This document shows positions 11,766-23,151 of a stretch of DNA of 64,000 nucleotides, one piece after another; position 1 is the first letter of the stretch; every line of letters starts with the position of its first letter. The position numbers and the translations under genes were made by a program. The stretch comes from Nematostella vectensis. Lineage: Eukaryota; Cnidaria; Anthozoa; Actiniaria; Edwardsiidae. Location: positions 6,965,042-7,029,041 of the forward strand of contig NC_064041.1 in the NCBI RefSeq assembly GCF_932526225.1, read 5' to 3'. The notes under the pieces were generated by a model that saw nothing but the letters and a program-made list of their open reading frames with translations, searched no databases and was not told where the DNA came from.

Positions 11766-12193
11766 CACTCGGCGATAACCTCTCGACTGACTACTTGCAA
11801 GATATTCAAACCTCCTGTCAGTAGGAACTTTACGGTGAGTCTGACCTTTTCTTGTTTATTGCTCCTTCTTATACCCGCCCATACTAATGAGCTAAAAACG
11901 ACCTTGGCTTGAGAAACACAGCGACTCGCCACAAGAATTTTCATGTTAGTCGCTGCAATAGGGACTTCTTATACCCGCCTCACCCGCCCATACTAATGAG
12001 CTAAAAACGACCTTGGCTTGAGAAACACAGCGACTCGCCACAAGAATTTTCATGTTAGTCGCTGCAATAGGGACAATTTGATAGGATAATTCACAAGGTT
12101 ACTAACATTGTCTGTCTTTATCGGACACAATAGACTGTTTAGCAAGAACTTTCAAGTAATCCGGTACCTTGCAAACAAAACTGTCTTTCTAGG
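11766..12193 (-). promoter_or_regulatory. Upstream region of the collagen gene with a 109-bp duplication
   Basis: This is the 5' flank and probable 5' UTR of the collagen gene. A segment containing CTTCTTATACCCGC, CATACTAATGAGC, GACTCGCCACAAG and TTAGTCGCTGCAATAGGGAC occurs twice, offset by 109 bp (11,866-11,965 and 11,966-12,074). The duplication could double promoter elements, but I cannot assign a TATA box or start site. Confidence 0.4.
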
Positions 12194-14675
12194 GGGAATT
12201 CATATATTAGCTAAGTTAGCAAATTAACTCACTAGTACTAGTAAATGAAATTGGGGGCGAGAAAGTTTAGTGGTATTATTTTGAAATTTTATAGAATTTT
12301 ATAATTTTATAGATAAAAACATCTTAGTAAACAAAATTTAGGGGCGAGAAAGCAATCTTACAACTCGCCCCGACATTTGGTTTACTAGTGTAACAATAAC
12401 TATACTAATAAATGAAATTACGGGGCGTAAAGCAAAAACGACAACACGCCCCGAGATTTGGTTTACTAGTAGTAAGTTATTATAATACTTATAAATTACG
12501 GGGCGAAAAGCAAAAACGACAACTCGCCCCGAGATTTGGTTTACTAGTAGTAAGTAATTATAATACCGATAAATTACGGGGCGTAAAGCAAAAATGACAA
12601 CTCGCCCCGAGATTTGGTTTACTTGTACTAAGTAATTATAATACCGATAAATTACGAGGCGTAAAGCAAAAACGACAACTCGCCCCGAGATTTGGTTTAC
12701 TAGTACCGATAAATTACGGGGGGTAAAGCAAAAACGACAACACGCCCCGAGATTTGGTTTACTAGTAGTAAGTAATTATAATACCGGGAAATTACGGGGC
12801 GTAAAGCAAAAACGACAACTCGCCCCGAGATTTGGTTAACTAGTAGTAAGTAATTATAATACTTTTAAATTACGGGGTGTAAAGCAAAAACGACAACTCG
12901 CCCCGAGATTTGGTTTACTAGTAGTAAGTAATTATAATACTTATAAATTACGGGGCGTAAAGCAAAAACGACAACTCGCCCCGTAATTTCTTGGTACTAG
13001 TAAACCAAATCTCGGGGCGAGTTGTCGTTTTTGATTTACGCTCCGTAATTTCTCGGTAGTATAATTACTTACTACTAGTAAATCAAATCTCGGGGCGTGT
13101 TGTCGTTTTTGCTTTACGCCCCGTAATTTATAAGTATTATAATTACTTACTACTAGTAAACTAAATCTCGGGGCGAGTTGTCGTTTTTGCTTTACGCCCC
13201 GTAATTTATCGGTACTAATAAACCAAATCTCGGGGCGAGTTGTCGTTTTTGCTTTACGCCCCATAATTTCTTGGTACTAGTAAACCAAATCTCGGGGCGA
13301 GTTGTCGTTTTTGCTTTACGCCCCGTAATTTCTTGGTACTAGTAAACCAAATCTCGGGGCGAGTTGTCGTTTTTGCTTTACGCCCCGTAATTTATAAGTA
13401 TTATGATTACTTACTACTAGTAAACCAAATCTCGGGGCGAGTTGTCGTTTTTGCTTTACGCCCCGTAATTTATAGGTATTATGATTACTTACTACTAGTA
13501 AACCAAATCTCGGGGCGAGTTGTCGTTTTTGCTTTACGCCCCGTAATTTATAAGTATTATGATTACTTACTACTAGTAAACCAAATCTCGGGGCGAGTTG
13601 TCGTTTTTGCTTTACGCCCCGTAATTTATAAGTATTATGATTACTTACTACTAGTAAACCAAATCTCGGGGCGAGTTGTCGTTTTTGCTTTACGCCCCGT
13701 AATTTCTCGGTATTAAAAGTACTTACTACTAGTAAACCAAATCTCGGGGCGTGTTGTCGTTTTTGCTTTACGCCCCGTAATTTCTCGGTATTATAATTAC
13801 TTACTACTAGTAAACCAAATCTCGGGGCGTTTTGTCGTTTTTGCTTTACGCCCCGTAATTTCTTGGTACTAGTAAACCAAATCTCTGGGCGAGTTGTCGT
13901 TTTTGCTTTACGCTCCGTAATTTCTCGGTATTATAATTACTTACTACTAGTAAACCAAATCTCGGGGCGTGTTGTCGTTTTTGTTTTACGCCCCGTAATT
14001 TATAAGTATTATAATTACTTACTACTAGTAAACCAAATCTCGGGGCGAGTTGTCGTTTTTGCTTTACGCCCCGTAATTTACCGGTACTAATAAACCAAAT
14101 CTCGGGGCGAGTTGTCGTTTTTGCTTTACGCCCCGTAATTTCTCGGTATTATAATTACTTACTACTAGTAAACCAAATCTCGGGGCGAGTTGTCGTTTTT
14201 GCTTTACGCCCCGTAATTTCTCGGTATTATAATTACTTACTACTAGTAAACCAAATCTCGGGGCGTGTTGTCGTTTTTGCTTTACGCCCCGTAATTTCTC
14301 AGTATTATAATTACTGACTACTAGTAAACCAAATCTCGGGGCGAGTTGTCGTTTTTGCTTTACGCCCCGTTATTTTTTCGGTATTATAATTACTTAGTAC
14401 TAGTAAACCAAATCTCGGGGCGAGTTGTCGTTTTTGCTTTACGCCCCGTAATTTCATTTAATAGTATAGTTATTATTATACTAGTAAACCAAATCTCGGG
14501 GCGTGTTGTCAGATTGCTTTCTCGCCCCGAAATTTTGTTTACTAGTATGTTTTTATCTATAAAATTTTAAAATTCTATAAAATTTCAAAATAATACCATT
14601 AAACTTTCTCGCCCCCAATTTCATTTACCAGTACTAGTAAGTTAATTTGCTAAGTTAGCTAATATATGAATTCCC
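12194..14675. mobile_element. 2.5-kb foldback element made of inverted arrays of a hairpin repeat
   Basis: The ends are long inverted repeats: GGGAATTCATATATTAGCTA at the left and its complement at the right, with more than 150 bp of matching outer arm. Between them, units of about 35-70 bp built on GGGGCGTAAAGCAAAAACGA, CAACTCGCCCCG and GATTTGGTTTACTAGTA are tandem in one orientation (12,415-12,990). They are inverted in the rest (12,995-14,460). Each unit can itself pair GGGGCG with CGCCCC. No protein is encoded; open frames such as VNQISGRVVVFALRPVI are repeat artefacts. I see no clear target-site duplication. Confidence 0.85.
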
Positions 14676-16055
14676 GACCAAAGACGGGTTCACAATAGTA
14701 ACCTATTCTACACTGCATCCATTGTCGCATCGTATTAAGATTGGGGATAAATTTTGCTCCCGGCAACCGTGCACTATGTGCACTCCCACTGACTTAACAC
14801 ATGTCGATGGGTTCCCTACTTCCCAAACCTTAATATCTTTAACAGGGAATCCATCGACGCCAGTAAGTGCATCGCGCGCATTCAACGCTTTATCATACTC
14901 ATCCAACCTCTTTAATATTCTAATCTTTTCTTCTCCCCAAACCTAAATAACCCGATCGGGTCGTTGTTATTCGGGAAGACGTTTTCCAGAATTGCCTGCA
15001 GGGAACGCATACAAAAAACGTTTGAGTTAATATCCTGCCTCTCTTGGATAGGTTCTTTATTGACATTTGCAAGAGCAACCTCCATATAATGCTCAACTCC
15101 GCGAGCAGGACAGATACGTCTGCGCGCATCTTCTTATCCCAAACCTATCTGAAAGTGTCTCCTCGCGCCAGGGTAGAGAAGTATCAAATTCCTTCAAAAC
15201 AACCAGTGAGCAATCTCATTCTTAGGATCTCCTTTTAGAGTTGCCCTACAACAAAACTGCCAGGGTCTCGAAAATTCAATTTATCGACATCACCCATCAC
15301 TTCCCCTCTATTCTTTCCGTGTCGCCAGGTCAGCCAACTGGTCGTTTCCTGTCACCCCCCTGCGGGTCGGTACAGGGTTTCCTTGACATTCACCCTAAGG
15401 GGTCTTATTTGCCTTAAATTCCCCGGAAGATACTGCCATATCAAAAACAGTATCCTTCTCCCAAAACTACAACCTCTTCTAAAGCGGAATAAACAAAGAA
15501 AGAACAATACCTCACTACCTGTGAAACCCAGTACGGACCCACAGAGGAGGACAGTTTTGACCCAGTACAACTGAGGGGCTGTTATGGTAGCCTGTTTCAA
15601 AACTGTCGCCCCCCTCTGGGACCTGGAGGTAGTACACAAGTACATAGACAAGATAATCAGGCTTGAGCTCATACTTAATTATGTTGATTACATGCCATGT
15701 ATTATTAATTCCACTCAATTCGTGTTATCCTTATTGCTTTGGGTGTAATCTGCTCCTTAAAACTTTTTACGACACTTTGCCGCCCTTGGCCTTACTGGCT
15801 CTTAATTCGTCAAAAAAGCAATCAACTGGTCAGCGTCGAGTTGCACATAATGATATTACTTTCGCACAAACATGGTATCCCTATGGCTAGCATCGCAGCT
15901 GAGAAGGAGCTCAGTACAGATTCTCATTTTCCCGTACATGAAGTAGCTTGCATTAAGTTCTGCTCCTGTTCTGTCCCATCTCCATGTTGGTCGGTTACAT
16001 GCTTCATACAAAGGATCTGCTTGACACACACTTGTCCCCGCCCTGGTATATCAGG
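14676..16055. other. Unresolved intergenic stretch, possibly decayed coding sequence
   Basis: There are short open frames on the minus strand. 14,703-14,906 reads DEYDKALNARDALTGVDG in a frame that looks protein-like, and 15,515-15,718 contains GGDSFETGYHNSPSVVLG. They are in different frames, interrupted by stops, without convincing splice sites. I do not recognise them; a decayed transposon gene is one possibility. Confidence 0.3.
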
Positions 16056-17570
16056 CTTCATGAATTCACATGACAAACTCTTGCGCCGGCTTTGATGCAT
16101 ATAAAATAATTAAATTTCCCGACGATCGCTCGTTCTGCTTAAATAGTTATGAATCCTCAACTCGTTACACGTAATTCACATTACAAACTTTTGTTCCGCC
16201 GTACTATAAAGACTCGCGTGACAAACTTTTGTTCCGATCATACTATACATAAACTCTTGCCTCTGCATCATTATATATAAACTTGCGTGACAAACTCTCG
16301 CCCCCATCATACTATACATAGTCTTGCGTGACGAACTCTCGTCCCCACCAGTACATAGTCTCGCGTGACGAACTCTCGCCCGCGCCTGTAAATAAAATCG
16401 CGTGACGAACTCTCGTCCCCGCTTGTACATAGCCTTGCGTGACGAACTCTCGTCCCCGCCTGTACATAGACTCGCGTGACGAACTCGTGTACCCGCCTGT
16501 ACATAGCCTCGCGTGACGAACTCTCGTCCTTGCCTGTACATAGACTCTCGTGACGAACTCTCGTCCCCGCCTGTACATAGCCTCGCGTGACGAACTCTCG
16601 TCCCCGCCTGTACATAGTCTTGCGTGACGGACTCTTGCCCCCGCCTGTACATAGACTTGCGTGACGAACTCTCGTCCCCGCCTGTACATAGACTCGCGTG
16701 ACGGACTCCCGTCCCCGCCTGTACATAGACTCGCGTGACGAACACTCGTCCCCGCCTGTACATGAACACGCGTGACGAACTCTCGTCCCCGCCTGTACAT
16801 AGACTCGCGTGACGAACTCTCGTCCCCGCCTGTACATAGCCTCGCGTGACGAACTCTCGTCCCCGCCTGTACATAGCCTCGCGTGACGAACTCTCGTCCC
16901 CGCCTGTACATGAACTCGCGTGACGAACTCTCGTCCCCGCCTTTTCATAGACTCGCGTGACGAACTCTCGTCCCCGCCTGTACATAGCCTCGCGTGACGA
17001 ACTCTCGTCCCCGCCTGTACATAGCCTCGCGTGACGAACTCTCGTCCCCGCCTGTACACAGACTCGCGTGACAAACTCTCGTCCCCGCGGGTCAGTACGC
17101 AGCTCTTACAAGCTGCAATTTGATTGGGTAAATGAACAATATCCGCACCTCGACACAAAGAACGAGAAGAATAGAGACAAAAGAACTCCTTTGTAGAGCA
17201 AAGATAATAGGAAACAAAGCAGCTGCCTACTTACTCGTCCCCGCCTGTACATAAAGTCGCGTAACGAACTTTCGTCCCCGCCTATACATAAACTCGCGTG
17301 ATGAACTCTCGTCCCCGCCTGTACATAGACTCGCGTGACGAACTCTCGTCCCCGCATGTACATAAACTCGCGTGACGAACTCTCGTCCCCGCATGTGCAT
17401 AGACTCGCGTGACGAACTCTTGTCCCGCCTGTACATAGACTCGCGTGATGAATTCTTGTCCCGCCCCGTACATAGACTCGCGTGACGAACTCCCATCCCC
17501 GCGGTACATAGGCTTACGTGACGAACTCTCGTCCCTGCCAATACATAGATTTACGTAGCAAAATTCTTGT
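16056..17570. repeat. 37-bp minisatellite with no stops in any minus-strand frame
   Basis: Roughly 35 copies of a unit near CGCGTGACGAACTCTCGTCC plus CCGCCTGTACATAGACT, degenerating toward 16,056. The array is interrupted at 17,093-17,232 by unique sequence. That insert has, on the minus strand, a GTAAGT donor at the repeat edge (17,232) and a pyrimidine-containing AG acceptor near 17,117. Because 37 is not a multiple of three and no stop occurs, three units make a 37-residue Arg/Ser-rich period (for example MYRRGREFVTRVYVQAG). Long open frames are expected by chance in such an array, so I do not call a gene, but the intron-like gap is noted. Confidence 0.9.
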
Positions 17571-18460
17571 CTCCACATTGACATGTTCACAAAGGCTTGC
17601 AACACGAGCTGTCGTTTATGGTTCCCGTGCACCTGGTCTAATAATAAAGTATAATACGACAACTAAACTAGCCCTCAGACACAAAAAGAAAGAAATATTG
17701 ATGCTCGTAATACATATAAAACGTTTACAGGGGAAAATTAATATCGAATGAGGCACGATTAAGGACACACGGCGACTGAGTCCATAAGATAACCGTGTTT
17801 GAAAATTTGTAAAAACACAAACGCAAAACGAAGAAAAGAGAAACCAACTTATATCACCTCCAAATCCTTCGGTTATTCTTACGACCTAGGCCTTTGGCCG
17901 CCTTGCGGGTGGTCTTGTTTCTTCTCCTGTCCGAGCACATTGGCTACCGGCTCCTCGCCCGGAACAAAATCAACATCAGCTACCGCTACTAGATATTAGA
18001 CTAGATATTAGACAGCCATCTAAATGAAACAGTATTCATAGAAACAAGAAAATGATAATGGTAGACGAGTTAAAACAAAATTAATCAAAACGGTACAAAA
18101 ACGATATAAATTTAGAGCAGACCAAGCATTTACCGTTCACCTCGCTGCAGTTGAGCAATTCTATAATTTACTCATATTCAGTAATCTTATATACTCTGCT
18201 TTAATGTATCAGGGTGAATAACCTGCGAGCCGGCTCTCCTGTATTATTTCGGCTCGCCATAGGAATCCCGACACCCTCAAAACAGAAATTTCCGAATTAA
18301 CCCACTGGAGATCCGGCTAGCAGGATAGGTTCACAATGACATAAGGAAAAACAGAGAAAAAAATTATGAGACATTTTTCTGCTGCTTATGTTGAGCGTGT
18401 GTGGTTAATGTGGTTAGTGTGTTGGTTAACACAAGTGGTTCACACACTAAATTATATATA
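17571..18460. other. Intergenic, nothing recognised
   Basis: AT-rich sequence without a splice-supported exon, RNA gene or repeat that I can identify. Confidence 0.4.
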
Positions 18461-18464
18461 TAGA

Positions 18465-18599
18465 AAATCCCCTGATGAGTGGGCAACCACGAAACAGACC
18501 TGTAGGGAAACCTATGTAGTTTGTATTTTTCTCAAACCAACACTATACACCGCTCTACTTTCGAGTATTGAGCACTTTCTATGAAAGCCTTCAACCATC

Positions 18600-18602
<3 letters not shown>
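18465..18602 (+). mobile_element. Short element with hammerhead-like ribozyme core, copy 1
   Basis: CTGATGA at 18,472-18,478 is followed by a stem GTGG/CCAC closed by a GCAA loop (18,479-18,490) and GAAAC at 18,491-18,495. ACAGAC (18,494-18,499) can pair with GTTTGT (18,519-18,524), enclosing an inner stem TAGG/CCTA with a GAAA loop. The A at 18,525 then sits where a hammerhead cleaves. Stem I next to the core does not pair well, so activity is doubtful. Such cores are known from Penelope-like elements and retrozymes. The element ends CTTCAACCATCA and abuts a (TA)n tract. Confidence 0.65.
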
Positions 18603-18671
<69 letters not shown>

Positions 18672-18672
18672 G
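18603..18672. repeat. (TA)n microsatellite
   Basis: About 33 TA dinucleotides between two inverted copies of the hammerhead-like element. Confidence 0.98.
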
Positions 18673-18760
18673 GGTATATAGTGTTGGTTTGAGAAAAAAT
18701 ACAAACTACATAGGTTTCCCTACAGGTCTGTTTCGTGGTTGCCCACTCATCAGGGGATTT
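18673..18760 (-). mobile_element. Hammerhead-like element, copy 2 (inverted, truncated)
   Basis: The same core as copy 1 on the minus strand (CTGATGAG at 18,746-18,753) through the stem and GTTTGTA segment, ending at CACTATA beside the (TA)n tract. Confidence 0.65.
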
Positions 18761-19120
18761 TAATGAGAATATTCCTACCATCGTATATATACTATTAACA
18801 TTGAAATTTACATAATAATAGACTGATAGTTTTAGCTAAGGCGGTAAGAGGAACAATAGCGAGTTACATTAATATGCGGGGCGAAAACTAACAGTGCGGA
18901 ACGTGTGAAAAATTGATAGCGCGAAAATTTAACGGTGACGGGATTAACAGTTCTAATTGTTTCGTATCAGGGCTTTGTTTCTGTGGCGGCACGAGGACAC
19001 GAGTTCATTGCGTTTATTTAGAGAGTAAGTACACTATATTTAAAGAATTCACAAGTTGTAAGTATATAAGGATGTAGTTTTTAGCCCATTGTATTTTTTA
19101 GCTTTTTAACTTATTTTATA

Positions 19121-19153
19121 CTGAAGAAGGCCGAAGGGCCGAAACGTTTAGTA
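19121..19153 (+). mobile_element. Second hammerhead-like motif, CTGAAGA type
   Basis: CTGAAGA, then GGCC-GAAG-GGCC, then GAAAC and GTTTAGTA. This matches the CTGANGA...GAAA layout with a very short possible stem III (AC/GT). An extra A precedes stem II, which departs from the consensus. A (TA)n tract lies 50 bp downstream (19,203). Confidence 0.45.
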
Positions 19154-19237
19154 AATTTTTAATGTCTAAAAGTTGGGAATCGTAGCGTCTTTCTTCACAC
19201 TACTATATATATATATATAAAATCATATATAAAAATC

Positions 19238-19498
<261 letters not shown>

Positions 19499-19650
19499 AA
19501 AACAGACCGCTTCAGTTCCTCCGCTTTGTAGTATTATGTCACAGTTTACGTCATCGACCTCAGGACTCAGAAAAAAATCCTGAAAACTCGGAACATGGAC
19601 CATGGAAACACTATGAATATCACCCCCATCCGACTTCAATTTCTTTTGTT

Positions 19651-19680
19651 CCGACGAAAGGCTAACGCTCGAAACGTCAG
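19651..19680 (+). mobile_element. Third hammerhead-like motif, GACGA...CGAAACGTC type
   Basis: CCGACGAAAGGCTAACGCTC followed by GAAACGTCAG. The GACGA/GAAAC arrangement resembles a core with a changed second base (CCGA for CTGA). It is probably a relic of a related retroelement end. The rest of 19,500-20,251 holds no recognised gene. Confidence 0.35.
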
Positions 19681-20251
19681 CACAACTACTCTGTTTCACA
19701 TAAGTGACCTTGTGTTGGTTCTTAGCATGGAACTAAGAGTTAAACTATGATCCTGATCGCATCCTCTTTTTTAAAATATTCGAGTTGGTGTCCAAGGTCT
19801 CGATGTAGACAGGTTTTCTTAAAATAGGTCATGGCCAAATTAAACCCTGGCTCCATTATTTTGTCTTTCTTGCTTTTTTGAAGGGTAAAGTTATTTAGAC
19901 GGCTTTACTTCACTATCAATGATACATTGAAAACTTGCATTTTTATTGCGGCAGAAAAACAATTGTCACACAAGTACAAATTTGCATTGGCATCTGGCGA
20001 AACGATGGCTGCTGTGGAAAAAGAAATTGAATTTCTGGCCATATATATTGACATATACGCTAAGAATACATTTAAGATAAACTTTTTCGCTAGACACAAA
20101 ACAGAGACCTTTTTCAAAGCTTAAGATAGGCCCATAAAACTGACAATGAGGACTGTATATTATTTTACGGGATTACAATGTACTTAATGACTGATGGCAG
20201 CTTATAACCGGTTATTACCGGTTATGAAGTTAAATAGTCTATAACCAGTTA

Positions 20252-21682
20252 TTATCGGTTTCTTGACGATTCGTTTCTTTGGCTGTCTTCACCAGACGCC
20301 TCTGATAAGAAAGGCAAGTGGACCTCGAGTTCTGTTCTATTTGGACACAAGTCTTCGACGCTCCCATCAAAATCAGATGAGGTTACTTCGATTGACGTCA
20401 TTTCCGTCGTGTCACTGACCGGTCTAGGCCCAGTCCCTTTGCCAATGGCCACGACTGGCTCTTGTGGTTGCCATGGATACCAGGGGTATGTGTCTAACAG
20501 TGAGTATAGCTTCTGCAGCTGCGCAGGAGAGTACGGGAGAAGAGGGAGATGTGAGTGCGGCGCCGCCAGAGGAAAAATGTCCACCCCTGTGGGGGGATAA
20601 GACGGGAGACTTTTGTAGCTGGTAAATCCTTCGTCGCTACAGGCGTCGGCCACTACCCGCTCCGCTACACTTCCGCTTCCGCCTAGGTCGTAGAAGGAGA
20701 AGAGCCGCTTGCGGAGAAGTCTTTTGATGAGTATTTCGTCTTTGACACTGACGTGCTTAGTGCGGTTCACGAACCCTCCGCCCTTGAAGGACACGTCGTG
20801 TTTTGTGCGCTCCTTAACGGCGTAGCTTGCCGCGGTATCCAGCGCAATTTCGTCCATATTCCTGTACGATTTCACCCACGGTAGAAACAGCTCGCGGCAA
20901 AACTGCCTCTCGTCCTGGTTTCGATGCATGTCTTTGAGCAGACGACCCAAATCAAAGCAGCGCACGGCCTTTTGCTCGTAGTTTCTTATAGGTTCTTCAA
21001 TACCAGATTCAGTTGATTTCGGCGGTGGTTCTGGACGCTCTCGCTTCTGGTTCGACCACGCTCGGAACCAAGGCCCTGTCTGAGTTGAGTGCGTCTTGTT
21101 ATCGTTGTGATAAAATGTATTTTTCTTCTTTTTCGGGATTCGTGGAAGTCCCATAGCAGAGCTGTACACAGTCTTGTTTCTAACATTTTCCGATTGCACT
21201 CGGGCCTCGGTACTAAGCCGATGGTGTTCCGAAGCAGATTTCGACCTCATGGAGCCACTTGTGGACTTGTTTGAATCGTTTGCACGGATTTTCGGGAATC
21301 CTCTTCCATGGCAGAATAAAGGCTCCTTTTTATCGCCGACGCTATTTTTTGCGCTCTGTGTTAGGCTTCCTATACCGCAAGGTCGACTTTTCTTTTGCGG
21401 CTTTTTGGTCTTGAAATCCTCGCTTGGGACTGGCGACCCTGCCAAAGTAGACAGAGCACACTCATCTTCTGTGTCCAAATCAGTCAAAGACTTACTGGAA
21501 ATAATCGGCGGAAACTCGACGTTCATTTTTTTGGGAAGAAACTGTACTTTCTCTACGAACCTTGGAAAGTAGTTTTCTCCTCTTCTTGTAAACAAAGGTT
21601 GTTGTCCGGATTTAAGTTTGTCCAGCCTTTCTTCTAATTCATCGGCGGACAAGCTGAAAAATTCTGTAATCTGGTCTTCCAT
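20252..21682 (-). CDS. Unrecognised 476-residue protein, single exon
   Basis: An uninterrupted frame from ATG at 21,680-21,682 (context AAAACATGG, favourable) to TAA at 20,252-20,254. I do not recognise the family. The N-terminus is acidic and probably helical (MEDQITEFFSLSADELEERL). Residues about 80-215 are Ser/Lys/Arg-rich and likely disordered. A more ordered stretch follows at roughly 230-320 (CFDLGRLLKDMH, FCRELFLPWVKSY). A Tyr/Trp/Pro-rich segment lies near 395-410 (LLDTYPWYPWQPQEP), and the tail is acidic. There is no signal peptide or membrane span. Such a long frame with normal composition and no repeats is very likely real. It is intronless in an intron-rich neighbourhood, so a retrocopy origin is possible. 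Downstream (20,200-20,250) lie short TTATAACCGGTTATTACCGG repeats. Confidence 0.75.
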   Translation of the reverse strand: MEDQITEFFSLSADELEERLDKLKSGQQPLFTRRGENYFPRFVEKVQFLPKKMNVEFPPIISSKSLTDLDTEDECALSTLAGSPVPSEDFKTKKPQKKSRPCGIGSLTQSAKNSVGDKKEPLFCHGRGFPKIRANDSNKSTSGSMRSKSASEHHRLSTEARVQSENVRNKTVYSSAMGLPRIPKKKKNTFYHNDNKTHSTQTGPWFRAWSNQKRERPEPPPKSTESGIEEPIRNYEQKAVRCFDLGRLLKDMHRNQDERQFCRELFLPWVKSYRNMDEIALDTAASYAVKERTKHDVSFKGGGFVNRTKHVSVKDEILIKRLLRKRLFSFYDLGGSGSVAERVVADACSDEGFTSYKSLPSYPPTGVDIFPLAAPHSHLPLLPYSPAQLQKLYSLLDTYPWYPWQPQEPVVAIGKGTGPRPVSDTTEMTSIEVTSSDFDGSVEDLCPNRTELEVHLPFLSEASGEDSQRNESSRNR

Positions 21683-23060
21683 GTTTTACCCTTCGAAAAG
21701 CAATCCTTGTTCTGTTGCAACAGAGATAAGTTTGCAAAAGGATTTGAAAACAAGTGCTTGACTAGTTGGCCTTGAAAACTGAACGTTCAACTACCCAAAA
21801 ATGGCTGTAGTTTTCTTACTTTATCTTGTTCCCCCTTCAGGCTCAAAATGACAGGGCTACTAACAACCACTGTTTGTGTTGTCCTAAACGTTTGTTTGTC
21901 ATTTATTCAGCCAGGGTGATTATTAGGTAATTAACAAGGTGAACAATAAATTGCAACGTTTATAACATCTGTTGTGACTTGTATGTAGACTTTGTTCGTT
22001 AAAAGAGAAGAATCATTAAGAAATCATTATCACTGGTATCTAAGTATTCTTTTATTCAAATTCAACAAAGCCATACTCGATCTATACGAGCATGTTTGTG
22101 TGAAAGCCATGGAGTCTTCAAAACCGGAAAATGTAGGGACTCTGTCTTCCGAAACTTTTGTTATGAAGAATGAAAATGCTACGAAGTTTCCTTCATTCCT
22201 TTCTGAACAAATATTCCTTTACGTTATGTATGTTGTGCAGCCCGGTCTAACGTGGCTACTTAATATTAGCCAGTTAGTATATGGATCCATGTTTTTAGGA
22301 AACCAATAATGTGTATTCGGCCTTCAAATACTTCTCTGCGCTTTAGAAAGTAAAACTTTATACTATTCATAAGTTAGTGTCAGTCAAAAAGGGGAATCCT
22401 TTACCATTGCTGCTTTTCTTAAAACTTTGTCCTCGGCTTTTCGCTATCTTGCAGTAAAATGATATGTAGATTTAATAACAATTAACCTCAGACTGGATTA
22501 TGGTACAATAATTGGTATAAGAAATTCCTGTTGAGAAGCACCGCCAGAATCAAGTCGCCCATCCAGTGTCATGTTTACCCCGCCCAAGACAAAGTGAAAC
22601 AAATGAACACTGCCGCTAAAATGCACAGTTGCTGGAAAAGTGTATTTAAATCTTGTAGAAAATTATACTTATTTACAACTTCATTAAAGTAGTGTTATTA
22701 CGTTGCGATATAAGATAACAAATATTATGTTCATCTTTTTCTTACGAAGCAAAGCCGAGCTATAGCAACAAAATTGTCATCGTTTCATTGTCAAGTATCA
22801 AATAAAAAAACGTCTTTGAATTGGGTGTCACATCTGTAAATCTGTTTTGTAAAATGTGTATATCTGTTATGAATACCATGTCGTCTTCCATAACTTTGTT
22901 ATTTGTAATAAGGCTGTAAAATCTAAATCAAATGCGTTGTCGCCAAAGCAACATTCATTGGATTTTTTAGAGGCTAAATTAGAAGTACATTTTGCTTACA
23001 CATGGATAGAATCAAAAAGCCCAAACTGTCGTGATCTCGTACTAGATCAATGAATACAAT
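21683..23060. other. Intergenic region upstream of the 476-codon gene
   Basis: This should contain the promoter of the minus-strand gene at 21,682. A 66-codon plus-strand frame at 22,109-22,309 (MESSKPENVGTLSSETF, with a hydrophobic segment near its end) has nothing further to support it. Otherwise nothing is recognised. Confidence 0.35.
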
Positions 23061-23151
23061 ACACCAAAAACTGGAATTCGACTCAGGGCAGACACTGAAG
23101 AAGTCTTATAAAGACAAAAATTGGGCAGAGTCGAATTCCAGTTTTTGGTGT
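23061..23151. repeat. Small foldback with perfect 24-bp arms and a degenerate hammerhead-like loop
   Basis: ACACCAAAAACTGGAATTCG continuing to 23,084 is exactly inverted at 23,128-23,151. The loop has CTGAAGA, then GTCTT-ATA-AAGAC, then AAAA where GAAA would be expected. Confidence 0.8.

Noticed and set aside
12194-14675. Regular repeat spacing resembling a CRISPR array
   Set aside because: Units are contiguous, self-complementary and inverted about a centre, in eukaryotic DNA with no cas genes. It is a foldback element.
14703-15718. Minus-strand frames as a transposase gene
   Set aside because: Frames are broken and I cannot match them to a transposase motif; listed only as unresolved.
16176-17158. 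Long Arg-rich open frames on the minus strand as genes
   Set aside because: All three frames are open because the 37-bp unit lacks stops, so open length is not evidence of coding. Kept only as a finding because of the intron-like gap.
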